Shown here piece after piece: positions 41,255 to 51,426 of a DNA stretch of 64,000 nt; the stretch's first letter is position 1; each line of letters opens with the position of its first letter. Origin of the DNA: Deltaproteobacteria bacterium (GTDB lineage Bacteria; Desulfobacterota; Binatia; HRBIN30; JACQVA1); the NCBI GenBank assembly GCA_016178705.1, contig JACOST010000009.1, positions 62,001 to 126,000 on the forward strand. Reading direction: 5' to 3'. Under the pieces are notes generated by a model. That model was not told the DNA's origin, did no database searches, and saw only the letters and a list, made by a program, of their open reading frames with translations. The position numbers were made by a program, and so were the translations under genes.

Positions 41255-44200
41255 TCATGGTGGTGGCGGTGGCAACGTAATCGTGGTTGCCCCGCTCGAT
41301 ATCGTTCCGCCGCCAGCCGCCGGAACGGTGGCGGTGATCGATACCAGCTTGCCCGCGTTGCCGGTCAGGTACTTCACGCAGGTCAACGCATCTCCGGGCT
41401 GGGCGGTGATCGTCAGTGTTCCCACATCGCATGGCGGCGCCGCGCCCGTGATGCTCGGACTGGTTACCGACACGCTCCCGACCGCTGGCGGCATGACCTG
41501 CGCCGGGATCGTGAGGCTGAACGTCGTCGATACGCCGTTGAGTACCGCACCGGTGCTGGTGGTGACGAGCGCGCTGATGATGGTCGTCAACGTCCCGTCG
41601 CCGTTGTCTGTACTCAGACTAGTGGCCAAGCTGACCACGACGTTCGCCGCTCCTGGTGTATTCGTCGGCGTCCGCGTGATCGTTTGCGTGACCGTCGGGG
41701 TCTGGGTCACCGTGGAGGTTACAGTAGCGGTGACCGTCACCGTATTGGTCGGCGTCCCGGTGACTGTCGGCGTCAACGTCTTGGTCGGCGTTGGCGTCGG
41801 CCGCAGGTCGGGCAGCGTGAACTGCACCATCGCCGAAATGAACATACCGTCGGCCTTCTGGACTTGGGCCATGATCTTGATCGACTGACCCGCCAGGCTC
41901 TGTGCATACTTCACGCAAGCCAGTGCGTCACCGGGCTGCGCTGACACTGGGAAGCCAACGGAGCACGGCTGCGGGTTCGCCGCCAGCGTAAATCCGGTGA
42001 GGCCCGGACTGGTCACGCCCTCGCCGGCAACCGGGGTCACGACGCTGAACTGGACCGGAATCCCGTCGCCGACTAGCGCGCCGAATTGATCAGTGACCAC
42101 GGCGCTGACCACCGTGGAGAACGTACCGTCGCCGTTGTTGCTGCCCTGGTTGTCCAGCAAATCGACCAGGATGTTTGCCGCACCTGGCGTCGCCGTCGGC
42201 GTCTTGGTCAGCGTGGCGGTGCGGGTTGGTGTCTGCGTGATCGTGGCCGTCTGGGTCACGGTGTTGGTCACCGTTGCCGTGATCGTCGCCGTGTTGGTTG
42301 GTGTGCCGGTGATGGTCGGCGTCAACGTCTTGGTTGGCGTAGCCGTTGGACGCAGGTCAGGCAGCACGATCACGCGGTCGCGCGTTGCGAAGGTACCGTC
42401 GGACTTCATCACGGCCGCATGCACCGTGATACTCGTACCCGCCAAGGCCTGTACGTACTTGATGCACGACAACGCGTCGCCAGGCTGCGATACGACGACG
42501 AAGCCCAGCGTACAGGGCGCCGCTTGGCCCGTCAGGCCTGGGCTGGTTACCGAGACGCCCGCGATCGGGGTCAAGATGCTGAACTGGACGGCGACGCCGT
42601 CCCCGATCGCTTGACCAGTTGAGGTCGTCACGAGCGCACTGATCGCGGTCGTAAACGTCCCGTCGCCGTTGTTGCTGGCGCGGTCCTCGACCAGATCCAA
42701 CTGAATGAACTCGGCCCCCGGCGTTGGGGTGGCCGTGATCGTTGGCGTCGGCGAAATCGTCGGCGGCAACGTGTTGGTTACCGTCGGGGTCACCGTATCG
42801 GTTGGCGTGGGCTGTCCCTGGATATGGACCCCTGCCGATGTCGTGCGTCCGATCGCATCGGTCACGGTCACCGTGAAGTCACCGAGGGTGTTGCCGGCGG
42901 TGAAGACGAACGAGCCACCGGAAGTGGGAACACTGGCGACGCTGGCGCAACCGCCGCTGGCGAACACAGTGAATGGCGGAGCGCCACCGGTCACGACGAA
43001 GGTCTGCGTCGCACCGTTACACGCGGTGGGCGGCGCACCACTGCCGGCAAACAGGGTGCTCTGGTTCGGGATGATCGCCGGTGGCACTGGCGTCGGCGTC
43101 GCCGTCGGAAGTGCTGTATTCGTCGGCGTGATCGTCGGCGTCTGGGTCGGCAACGGCAGCAGCGACCCGTTGCTGGATATACTCGTACTGCCATTTCCTC
43201 CCGGAGCCGTGCCGCTCGATGGAGAGACAATCGAAACCGTCACCGACACCGGCTGTATGAACGTTCCCTGACCCGGTTGCGCATCTGCCACGGTGAAGAA
43301 GAAGTGGTTGATGCCGTCGACCGTGGCGCCGAATGTTTCGGTATCCGGCAGCACGAAGCTCGCGGGTCCGAGCAACGAGAGACCGGCGCTCACACTGATG
43401 TTGACGGTGGTGCCACCAACCAGCGGGTTGTTGTCGAGGTCGGCCATCCGAACTTCGAACGTCTGGGTACCGCCATCAGGGATACTGAACCCACCCGGCA
43501 GCATGCTCAGCTGTGTGTGTGCGGAGAAGGTCAACCGTCCGGTATCGAACACCAACGCATCGGCGCTGAACTGCCCGACCGGCTCCTGATCGACGTCCCA
43601 GATATTGTTGCCGTTCACGTCGATGAAATTCTCACCGGCGTCGCGAATGCCGTTGCCGTTCTCGTCGAAGAACGGCTCGGCCAGCGGCGTCACCGGTTCA
43701 CCCGGATCCGCCACGCCGTTTCCGTTGAGATCTTCAAACTGCTTCTCGCCACGGGTATACGCGAGCAGCGTGACGATGCCGTCCGGCGGCGATTGGCCTT
43801 CGCTGAGTAGCGTTGCGCGGGCGCGGCCCTGCGCATCGGTCGGACTCACGTCGACCAGACTGGCGAAGTTACTCTGGAACGTTACCGCCGTTCCGGCTGG
43901 CACTGCGTTGCCAAAGCGGTCGTTGACGAACGCCGTGACGACGTCTTGCAGGCCGAAGGTGACGCGGCCGGCGATATTGAGGAACTGCGCGGAGAAGCTG
44001 AACCGATTGGCGGCAGGGATGCCTCCAATGATGTTCACTGGCGTCGATTGCGTCGTGATGGTCGGATTCGAAGCGACCGATGCAGTAACCCGGATGCTGG
44101 TCGCGCGATTGCCGCTGGTGAGCACCGTATGCACGAGGCCGGCGCTATCAGTGATCGCCTGGATCGGATCAAGGCTCGCTCCACCCAACGCGTTCGAGCC

Positions 44201-47200
44201 GGTCAATGCAAACTGCACCAGCACTCCACCGGCCGGCTGCGCCTGGCCCGTGGTGACACGGAAGGTGAGAGTCGACTGCTCGGGAAGACCCGAACCGCTG
44301 ACGCCGATGCTGGCAGGGTCGACGCTGACGAACGAGATCGAGCGCGCCACCGGTGTACCAGTCGAAGTCACCGTCAACGTCGGGGTCGGCGTGTCCGTCG
44401 GGGTTCGAGTGATCGTCCCCGTATTCGTCGGCGGAGAGGTCGACGTAGCCGTACGGGTCTGTACTGGCGTGTTCGTGTTGATCGGAGTCGGCGTGGGCAC
44501 GGCGAAGCTGATGCCGTTCACGGAAAGATTGACCGATCCGTTGCCGCCGGGAGCAACCGCGGTCACATCGGAGGTCACAGTCACGGCGACGGCGACGGCC
44601 TCATCAGTGAAGTTGCCCAACTGCGTGTCGGTAACAGAGAAGGTGAATTGATTGAGCCCCTCCTGCAGCTTGTCGGACGGATCGAGGGTCTCTCCATCTG
44701 GAATCGTGATCGGCGAGGTAACCCCCTGCAGGGCTAGGCTCCCGGTCAGCTGGATCGCGACTTTCGATCCGCCAACGATCGGATTGCCGTCCTTGTCGCG
44801 GACGATCACGCGGAAGCGGATGCTGCCGCCATCAGAAATCGAGAACGGGCCGGATACGAAATTGTCCGGCGTATCCTCGTGCAACACCTCGAGGACGGTG
44901 CGGGCCGAGAACGTCACTGGCACAACAGTCCAGATCAACGCATCGCCGTTCCACTCGCCAGGACCTTGCGTCGGATCCCAGACACCGTTCTGGTTGGTGT
45001 CGATAAAGGACTCGAACGGATTGTCGGGGTCGTACTGCCCGTTGCCATTCACATCGATGAACGGTTCCGCGATGTCCGTGAAGGGTTCTCCGACGTCGTA
45101 CACGCCGTTTCCGTTGGTGTCGATGAAAGGTTCTTCCCCGCCCGTGACTACGAGCACACGGATCACACCGTCCGGCGGCAACGAGCCACCTTCGCTGACC
45201 AGGATGCCGGTAGCGCGGCCTTGCTCATCCGTCGATGTGACACTGATGACGCTGCTGCCGTTGGCGAAGAAGCTCACGCTGGTACCGACCGGGACCACGT
45301 TGCCAAAGCGGTCGTTGAGGAAGACGGTGATCTGGTCTTCGAGACCAAGCGTGACGCGGCCCGCGATATTCAGGAACTTCGCGGCGGCGCTCATGCGGTT
45401 GAAGGTCGGTGGGGCGCCGACGATCTTCACTTGCGTTGATTGCGTAGTGACTCCAGGACTACCCACCACTGAAGCGGTCACCCGCACCGACACGGCGCGT
45501 TGACCGCTGGTGAGCACGGTCTGCACTTGACCTGAGTCGTTCGAGACCGCTTGCGCCGGCGAAACGCTTTCACCGCCCAACGAGGTCAGGTTGAATTGTA
45601 CCGCGACGCCGGGAATGGGGTGCGCTTGTGCATCCGTGACCTTGAACGTCAGCGTCGATTGCGCCGCCAGCCCGGAGCCTTGTACGCCGATGACGGCTGG
45701 CTCAGCGCTGACAAAGATGAGTGCGCGCGGCGGCGGGGTAACGGTTGGCGTTGCCGTCAACGTATTGGTCGGCGTTGCGCTCGGTGTCGATGTCGCGCTC
45801 GGTGTTGGCGTCAGTGTCGGCGTCGGCGTGACGGTTGGAGTCGGCGTGGGTACTGCCGTCGCCACGGCTTCCAGCACACCGTTAGCGGTGAGGAAGACAT
45901 CCTCATTGCCTCCCGGAGCGGCGCTGGTGACCGGGGACACGATGTTCACGTTCACGGTGAGCGCCTGCGGTGCGGTTCGTTTGCCCGGGTTGTTGTCGAC
46001 CACTTGGAAGTCGAACTGGTTGAGATTGTGGATGAGCGCGTTGAAAGACTCCCCATCGGGAAGGATGGTCGACGGCTGAATACCGACGAGCCTCGCATCT
46101 GTGCCGACGATTGAAATATTGATGCTGGATCCACCAACCAGTGGGTTGTGCGTGAAGTCCCCCACCAGCAGCGAGAAGGCTTGGCTTCCACCGTCGGCGA
46201 TGGAGAAAGACGTCGGCGTGAGCACGGCGTCCGTGCGGGCAGAAAATGTCACGTCAATGTCCGCGAAGATCAGCGCATCACTCTGCCACACACCCGGACT
46301 CTGAGCTGCGTCCCAGACGCCGTTGTCATTCACGTCGATGAACATCTCGAAGCGATTATCGTCGTACTGGCCGTTGCCGTTGCTGTCGGTGAACGGTTCC
46401 CCGCTGTCGTAGCGGCCGTTGCCATTCGTGTCGGTAAACTGTTCCGGCGCGTCAAAGCGGCCGTTGCCATTGAAATCGATGAACGGTTCGGGGACGTCGG
46501 TAAACGGTTCCCCGAGATCGTACACACCGTTGCCGTTAGTATCGACGAACGGCTCCTCGCCGCGGGTCACGGCCAGGGTGGTGACAATCCCGGTCGGCGG
46601 AATGCCCTCGATCTTCCCTTCGGAGATCAGGGTGCCTTCCGCGCGGCCCGTGCTGTTGGTCGGAAGCACGCTCCCGACGCTGGCCCCGTTGGTGTAGAAA
46701 TTCACCGCGGTACCCGGCGGCACCGGGTTGCCGAAGCGGTCATTGAGGAAGGCGAAGATTTGATCGTCGTAACCGAACTTCACGCGGCCCGCGACGTTGA
46801 GGAACTGCGCGGCCAAGCTAAAGCGGTTGAACGTCGGCGGCGCGCCCATGACACTCACTGCATCCGACTGTGTGACCAGATCGATTGATCCATTGTTGTC
46901 GCGGTCTACGGACGCGGTGACGCGGATCGGTGCGGCGCGGGTGCCGCTGATGACCGAGGTTTGCGCGATACCCGAGCCGTCGGTGGTGGCCTCGATCTCC
47001 GTGAGGGTCTCGCCACCGAGGTGGGTGATGCTGAAATGCACCGACACACCGCTGAGCGGCGTGCCCTGGCTATCGATGACCTTGAAGGCGACCACCGATT
47101 GCTGCGGGAAACCGGAATCCTTTACGCCAATGGTGTCGGGCGACGCACCCACGAACGTCACGCTCTGCGGCGTTCCAGCGGGGCCGACTGGCCCGGTCTG

Positions 47201-49513
47201 ATTCACGATGCTGAGGATCTTGATCGGACCAAGCCCATTCGGGATACCACCACCGAAGGCTTCGATGGTTGCACTGCCCGCCGGCGTCCCAGCTGGAATC
47301 GTCAACGGAACACTCGCGAGTCCGTCGCGGTCGGTGAGCGCCAACGCGCCGTCTTCAAAATCACCGACCGTCGACAAGAAACGGATGCGGACGTTGCGAA
47401 CCGGCGCTCCGCTGGTATCGAACGCTTCGGCCGTGATCTGCACGGTCGCCGACTGATCCTCGGTGACCACTACCCGGCTCGGCCGCGGCGACAAACTCAG
47501 ATTCGCAACGACACCCGGTAGCGTCAATGTCTCGGTTGTTTCCACGCCGCGCGACTCGGCACGCAGCCGGATATTGGCGCCGGCCATGTTTGCGGGGAAT
47601 TTCAAGCACGTGATGGCATCGCCCGGTTCGATCGTGACGGGCCGTCCAGTTTGCGGAACGAACTGGGCGACGTCGCAGGGCGGCGGGTCGTTCGTGGCCG
47701 AGAAGCCCTGGATGCCAAGGCGCCGCGCCGGATCGGTCGGATCGCTGGGATCGGTGACGACTTCAAAGAAAGCGGGGGTACCGTCCTCGACGATGTTTCC
47801 TTGTTCATCGGTGATGATCGCCGACAGTGTGGTCAGTCGCGAGCCATCATTGAGATCAACGGATACGTCGTTGATGACTAAGCTCACGCGCCCAGAGGTG
47901 CCGGCTGTAACGGTTACCAAGGGTTTGGATGCGGCGATGCACTGCAACCCGGCGTTGACCGGCGCCTGACAATCCTCGGTTCCGACTCCGAGCAGGGTTG
48001 GAACTTCGGCCCGTATCGTAACCGTGCCCAGGCCATGACCGGCGCGCAACTGGAGCTGCGCATTGCCGGCACCATCGGCGGGCTGCGTCAACGTGCCGTC
48101 GTTGTTCGGGACGAGCCCCGCGCCCGTGGCGCTGGGTTGGACGATACTGAAGGTGACCTTGACGTCCTTCTTGTCGGGCCCGTCAGCGATGTTCTTCAAG
48201 CGTTGGCCGTTGTTGTCAAACACGGTCGCGGAGACGTTGGACAGCTCGGGACCACCGGTGCCCCGCGCGCGCACGCGACTAGGGCTGGCGCCGAGCGTGA
48301 TGCTCGTGGGCTCACCAGGTTTACCACCTTGCCCGAGGCCGATACCGACGCCGCGTCCCGGCACTACGAAAATCTCGGCGGTACCGGTGACTCCACCTGC
48401 CCGCGCGGAAATGTCGTAGGGCAAAATCAGTCCCCCCGTCGTCACCTTCACCGCGGCGCCGGCGGGAACGTTGAGGGTCGCGCGCGCGACGCCGCCCTGG
48501 CTGCCAACGGTCTTCGTCGAGTCAGTCAGTGGGATTACTTCACCGATAGTGGTGAGGAACAGCACGTTGACGTCGTTGATCGGAACGTTGTCCGCATCAA
48601 AGACCGTCGCCGTAAGGGCGGCTTGGCCGCCGCTCTCGGTGCCAATGCTATTGGTGCTGATCTGCAGCAACAGCGTCGCCGCCGGCTTCGGGCTGGTGCC
48701 CGACAGAATACTGAAGGTCACGTGACCTGAAATGTTCGCGGCCGTCGCGGTGACGGTCACCGTGCCGGGGGCGGCGACACTGGGATCGTAGGTGATCGTG
48801 GTCTGAGCGACGCCGACCTGCCCATCAACCGTACTCGTTACCGCCGTGGGCGGCCGCAGGACTCCCTGCTTGGGTTCGAAGTCGAACAGAATCTCGACGT
48901 TGTTGACCGGCGAGTTGTCCGCGTCAAAGGCGATGGCGGTGATGGTGATCGAACCGCCGGTCGCCGCGCTGATCGAGAACGGCTCGGTTTCCATCACGAT
49001 CGTGCGCACCAACGCCGCCGGCAGCGGCGTGCGCGTCGGCTGGCCAGGCAGTTCGGTTGGCGTCGGTTGCCCTGGAATCGGCGCTGCCGGGGACACGCGC
49101 ACGTTGATGAATACGTGTAACCCTTCTTCGGGCACCTCTATCGCGAGGCTCGACAATCCGAGCGATACACCGAAAATCGAGCCGCGAGCCTGGCCGTTCT
49201 GGTCGGTGATGTTGTTCAGGAAGGTGACCCCGAGGGCCGGGCCACCATCGGCGGCAACCGCAGCACCGGGCAAAGGATGCCCGTGTGTATCGCGTACCGT
49301 GACCACGAACGCAGTGGAGTCGCCGGCAGTCAGGGCGACGGTACCGACCGTCAGCGTGAGTCGGCCGGTCGAATCGGTGACTTGGTTGCGCCGGTCCGAC
49401 GGAGTCGGATCTCCACCTCCACCGCCACCGCCGCCACCACCGCCACCGCCACAGGCGGTGACAAACGTGACCAGCAGCGCGAGCGCTACGGCCTGGACCA
49501 TCCGTTGAATCAT
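41255..49513 (-). CDS. giant Ig-repeat lipoprotein (2752 aa) with Ca-binding-like NGNG motifs
   Basis: Signal peptide with lipobox VTAC (start ATG 49513, preceded by GAGGAG), then 13 consecutive Gly. Six Big_1/invasin-like Ig domains lead into three long modules of about 400 residues (DNA near 47.2-45.9, 45.7-44.5 and 44.3-43.1 kb). Each opens with SVDPASIGVSGSGLPEQSTL-type strands and has a FLNIAGRVTFGL...NDRFGN domain. A cluster of DxNGNGxYDxGEPF loops (5, 3 and 3 per module) resembles EF-hand/dockerin calcium sites. TPTPTxTP linkers separate the modules. Three C-terminal modules of about 115 residues (NNGDGTFTTAISALVTTSTG type) finish it. It is probably an outer-membrane-anchored adhesin or stalk. 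The lipoprotein gene upstream is 42 nt away. Confidence 0.86.
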   Translation of the reverse strand: MIQRMVQAVALALLVTFVTACGGGGGGGGGGGGGDPTPSDRRNQVTDSTGRLTLTVGTVALTAGDSTAFVVTVRDTHGHPLPGAAVAADGGPALGVTFLNNITDQNGQARGSIFGVSLGLSSLAIEVPEEGLHVFINVRVSPAAPIPGQPTPTELPGQPTRTPLPAALVRTIVMETEPFSISAATGGSITITAIAFDADNSPVNNVEILFDFEPKQGVLRPPTAVTSTVDGQVGVAQTTITYDPSVAAPGTVTVTATAANISGHVTFSILSGTSPKPAATLLLQISTNSIGTESGGQAALTATVFDADNVPINDVNVLFLTTIGEVIPLTDSTKTVGSQGGVARATLNVPAGAAVKVTTGGLILPYDISARAGGVTGTAEIFVVPGRGVGIGLGQGGKPGEPTSITLGASPSRVRARGTGGPELSNVSATVFDNNGQRLKNIADGPDKKDVKVTFSIVQPSATGAGLVPNNDGTLTQPADGAGNAQLQLRAGHGLGTVTIRAEVPTLLGVGTEDCQAPVNAGLQCIAASKPLVTVTAGTSGRVSLVINDVSVDLNDGSRLTTLSAIITDEQGNIVEDGTPAFFEVVTDPSDPTDPARRLGIQGFSATNDPPPCDVAQFVPQTGRPVTIEPGDAITCLKFPANMAGANIRLRAESRGVETTETLTLPGVVANLSLSPRPSRVVVTEDQSATVQITAEAFDTSGAPVRNVRIRFLSTVGDFEDGALALTDRDGLASVPLTIPAGTPAGSATIEAFGGGIPNGLGPIKILSIVNQTGPVGPAGTPQSVTFVGASPDTIGVKDSGFPQQSVVAFKVIDSQGTPLSGVSVHFSITHLGGETLTEIEATTDGSGIAQTSVISGTRAAPIRVTASVDRDNNGSIDLVTQSDAVSVMGAPPTFNRFSLAAQFLNVAGRVKFGYDDQIFAFLNDRFGNPVPPGTAVNFYTNGASVGSVLPTNSTGRAEGTLISEGKIEGIPPTGIVTTLAVTRGEEPFVDTNGNGVYDLGEPFTDVPEPFIDFNGNGRFDAPEQFTDTNGNGRYDSGEPFTDSNGNGQYDDNRFEMFIDVNDNGVWDAAQSPGVWQSDALIFADIDVTFSARTDAVLTPTSFSIADGGSQAFSLLVGDFTHNPLVGGSSINISIVGTDARLVGIQPSTILPDGESFNALIHNLNQFDFQVVDNNPGKRTAPQALTVNVNIVSPVTSAAPGGNEDVFLTANGVLEAVATAVPTPTPTVTPTPTLTPTPSATSTPSATPTNTLTATPTVTPPPRALIFVSAEPAVIGVQGSGLAAQSTLTFKVTDAQAHPIPGVAVQFNLTSLGGESVSPAQAVSNDSGQVQTVLTSGQRAVSVRVTASVVGSPGVTTQSTQVKIVGAPPTFNRMSAAAKFLNIAGRVTLGLEDQITVFLNDRFGNVVPVGTSVSFFANGSSVISVTSTDEQGRATGILVSEGGSLPPDGVIRVLVVTGGEEPFIDTNGNGVYDVGEPFTDIAEPFIDVNGNGQYDPDNPFESFIDTNQNGVWDPTQGPGEWNGDALIWTVVPVTFSARTVLEVLHEDTPDNFVSGPFSISDGGSIRFRVIVRDKDGNPIVGGSKVAIQLTGSLALQGVTSPITIPDGETLDPSDKLQEGLNQFTFSVTDTQLGNFTDEAVAVAVTVTSDVTAVAPGGNGSVNLSVNGISFAVPTPTPINTNTPVQTRTATSTSPPTNTGTITRTPTDTPTPTLTVTSTGTPVARSISFVSVDPASIGVSGSGLPEQSTLTFRVTTGQAQPAGGVLVQFALTGSNALGGASLDPIQAITDSAGLVHTVLTSGNRATSIRVTASVASNPTITTQSTPVNIIGGIPAANRFSFSAQFLNIAGRVTFGLQDVVTAFVNDRFGNAVPAGTAVTFQSNFASLVDVSPTDAQGRARATLLSEGQSPPDGIVTLLAYTRGEKQFEDLNGNGVADPGEPVTPLAEPFFDENGNGIRDAGENFIDVNGNNIWDVDQEPVGQFSADALVFDTGRLTFSAHTQLSMLPGGFSIPDGGTQTFEVRMADLDNNPLVGGTTVNISVSAGLSLLGPASFVLPDTETFGATVDGINHFFFTVADAQPGQGTFIQPVSVTVSIVSPSSGTAPGGNGSTSISSNGSLLPLPTQTPTITPTNTALPTATPTPVPPAIIPNQSTLFAGSGAPPTACNGATQTFVVTGGAPPFTVFASGGCASVASVPTSGGSFVFTAGNTLGDFTVTVTDAIGRTTSAGVHIQGQPTPTDTVTPTVTNTLPPTISPTPTITATPTPGAEFIQLDLVEDRASNNGDGTFTTAISALVTTSTGQAIGDGVAVQFSILTPIAGVSVTSPGLTGQAAPCTLGFVVVSQPGDALSCIKYVQALAGTSITVHAAVMKSDGTFATRDRVIVLPDLRPTATPTKTLTPTITGTPTNTATITATVTNTVTQTATITQTPTRTATLTKTPTATPGAANILVDLLDNQGSNNGDGTFSTVVSAVVTDQFGALVGDGIPVQFSVVTPVAGEGVTSPGLTGFTLAANPQPCSVGFPVSAQPGDALACVKYAQSLAGQSIKIMAQVQKADGMFISAMVQFTLPDLRPTPTPTKTLTPTVTGTPTNTVTVTATVTSTVTQTPTVTQTITRTPTNTPGAANVVVSLATSLSTDNGDGTLTTIISALVTTSTGAVLNGVSTTFSLTIPAQVMPPAVGSVSVTSPSITGAAPPCDVGTLTITAQPGDALTCVKYLTGNAGKLVSITATVPAAGGGTISSGATTITLPPPPP

Positions 49514-49555
49514 CGGCTGCTCCTCGCGACCTCGACCGCCCGCCCGCGTCTCCAT

Positions 49556-50152
49556 TTACTGCCCGCCCCCCGTGCTCGGGCAATGATCAAAGTCCTCAAA
49601 GGTCACCGTCATGCTGGTGTTGACCGTGAAGCGTGCGTTGCGTGAGTCGATACCCGAGAACGTGATCGGAATGTTGAACGTGCCGGTACTGACGGTCGCC
49701 TTGGTCTCGAAATCGAACAGAAGAAACGAGACCTGCGTCTCGCTGTGCTGGCATACCCCGAGGCCACAGTCACCATCGAGCGCACACTGTTGGCTCGGGT
49801 TACCCCCGCAGCGCCCGCCGATGACGAGCGACGACACGTGGCGTGTCACTGGCGCCGCCCCGGCAACCTGATTGTTGATCGAAATCGTATCGAGCACGAT
49901 ATCAGCCCCTTCGCGGTTGACGAAAACAGCCACGGCATGCGTTTCTTCGATTGGCTCGCCGAGGCCGCTCGGACAGACGTGCGATGCCACGTCGACTTCG
50001 GCACTGGTCTGATTGACTGAGTCGAACTGACTGTTGAGGGGGGCGGCAAAGTTCTGAAACTGCAAGACCAGCGAATCACCGGCACTGCCACCGCAGCCGA
50101 ACACGAGCGCCGCCGTCAGAATGGTTGCTGCTATTGTGTACACCCACCTCAT
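49556..50152 (-). CDS. predicted lipoprotein, unknown function
   Basis: A 198-aa protein with signal peptide MRWVYTIAATILTAALVFGC, where the lipobox VFGC gives the lipidated Cys20, followed by GGSAGDS. The body is beta-rich with FNIPITFSGIDSRNARFTVN, and has Cys pairs including GGRCGGNPSQQCALDGDCG, which resembles a short Cys-rich loop. No known domain is recognised. It lies 25 nt after aroB and 42 nt before the 2752-aa lipoprotein, so it may be expressed and work with that protein. The open frame extends to 50272, but only from 50152 is there a leader. Confidence 0.72.
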   Translation of the reverse strand: MRWVYTIAATILTAALVFGCGGSAGDSLVLQFQNFAAPLNSQFDSVNQTSAEVDVASHVCPSGLGEPIEETHAVAVFVNREGADIVLDTISINNQVAGAAPVTRHVSSLVIGGRCGGNPSQQCALDGDCGLGVCQHSETQVSFLLFDFETKATVSTGTFNIPITFSGIDSRNARFTVNTSMTVTFEDFDHCPSTGGGQ

Positions 50153-50177
50153 GAGCCCCTCCGCTGAGTTTCCCGCC

Positions 50178-51260
50178 TCACCGCGCCACACATTGGGCGA
50201 TTTCGGCGGCCCCGAGTTGGTCAAACAGAGTGCGACCGATTTCGCTGATGCAGACGAATTTGATCTTGCCACCCGACATTTTCTTGTCGCCCTCGATCGC
50301 CAACGCGAGGTGTCGTCCCACTACCTCGCGCGGAATTTCCACTGGCAACCCCGCCCGCTTGAGCACCCTCACCACCCGCGTGACCGTCTCTTCCGAACAA
50401 TGCCCTCGTACCTTCGACAATCGAGCAGCAAACGCCATGCCGATAGCTATCGCCTCTCCATGCAAGTATCGCTTATATTCGGTTAGACTCTCGATCGCAT
50501 GGCCTAGCGTATGTCCAAAATTGAGGATGGCGCGCACGCCCCTCTCCCGTTCATCCTCCCCGACCACCAGCGCCTTGAGTGTGCAACTGACACGAATAAT
50601 CTCGCGCAGCACCGTTGAATCCAACGCGAGAATTCGCGCCAGGTCACTCTCCAGCAGCGCGAAAAGATCGGGCGAAAGAATCACGCCGTACTTGATGACC
50701 TCCGCGAGCCCGGCGATGAACTCTCGCCGTGGTAACGAGTGCAGAGTTTCCGTGTCGATCAGAACCAATCGCGGTTGGTAGAATGCGCCGACGAGGTTTT
50801 TGCCCTGCGGATGGTTCACGCCCGTCTTGCCACCGACGCTCGAGTCGACCTGCGCCAGCAACGTCGTCGGGATCTGAACGTACGGCACACCGCGCAAGAA
50901 GGTCGCGGCGGCAAACCCAGTTAGATCGCCGATCACTCCACCACCGAGAGCCACAACCGCCGAGTTGCGATCCAGTCGCGCTTCGAGCAGTCGATCATAC
51001 AAAAAGGTGAGCCAGGCGAAATTCTTGTGCTCTTCGCCGGCGGGGATCTCGATGATGGTGGCCGCAAACCCGGCCGCAGTCAGCCCCCCGACGACAGCGT
51101 CCGCATAGAGTTGGCGAACGATCGGATTGGTGACAATGGCCACCGTGCGACTGACCTGCATGGCCCGCAGCCGCTCGCCTAGGCTGGCCAATACCTCGAC
51201 GCCGATAACGATCGGGTACGATCGTTCGTGGAGGTCGACAGTGACGGTGGTGTTCGTCAC
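50178..51260 (-). CDS. aroB: 3-dehydroquinate synthase
   Basis: A 360-aa NAD- and metal-dependent enzyme that converts DAHP to 3-dehydroquinate, the second shikimate step. It has VVALGGGVIGDLTGFAAATF for NAD, then PTTLLAQVDSSVGGKTGVNH for substrate and NFGHTLGHAIE with the metal-binding His; the third ligand lies in LHGEAIAIGM. The open frame reaches 51506, but only the GTG at 51260 (MTNTTVTVDLHERSYPIVIG) gives the usual length. It follows pilQ by 166 nt on the same strand, the arrangement seen in many Deltaproteobacteria-like genomes. Confidence 0.94.
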   Translation of the reverse strand: MTNTTVTVDLHERSYPIVIGVEVLASLGERLRAMQVSRTVAIVTNPIVRQLYADAVVGGLTAAGFAATIIEIPAGEEHKNFAWLTFLYDRLLEARLDRNSAVVALGGGVIGDLTGFAAATFLRGVPYVQIPTTLLAQVDSSVGGKTGVNHPQGKNLVGAFYQPRLVLIDTETLHSLPRREFIAGLAEVIKYGVILSPDLFALLESDLARILALDSTVLREIIRVSCTLKALVVGEDERERGVRAILNFGHTLGHAIESLTEYKRYLHGEAIAIGMAFAARLSKVRGHCSEETVTRVVRVLKRAGLPVEIPREVVGRHLALAIEGDKKMSGGKIKFVCISEIGRTLFDQLGAAEIAQCVAR

Positions 51261-51426
51261 GTATGAGCCCGCCTCACTCGGTTGGTTGCCCGTCGCGGTC
51301 ACGCTCACTCCATCCCGACAAATCCATCGCACTGACGCCGTCTTCGATCCGCCATCGTCGGACCACTGTTTCCGCAGAGTCCATGAATCCCATTCGAATT
51401 CCGTTGGCCATTGGCAAGACCTGTTC

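Noticed and set aside
41700-49500. Many long plus-strand frames opposite the 2752-aa gene
   Set aside because: Shadows of a repetitive GC-rich gene; the minus-strand frame has a lipoprotein signal, ribosome site and recognisable domains.
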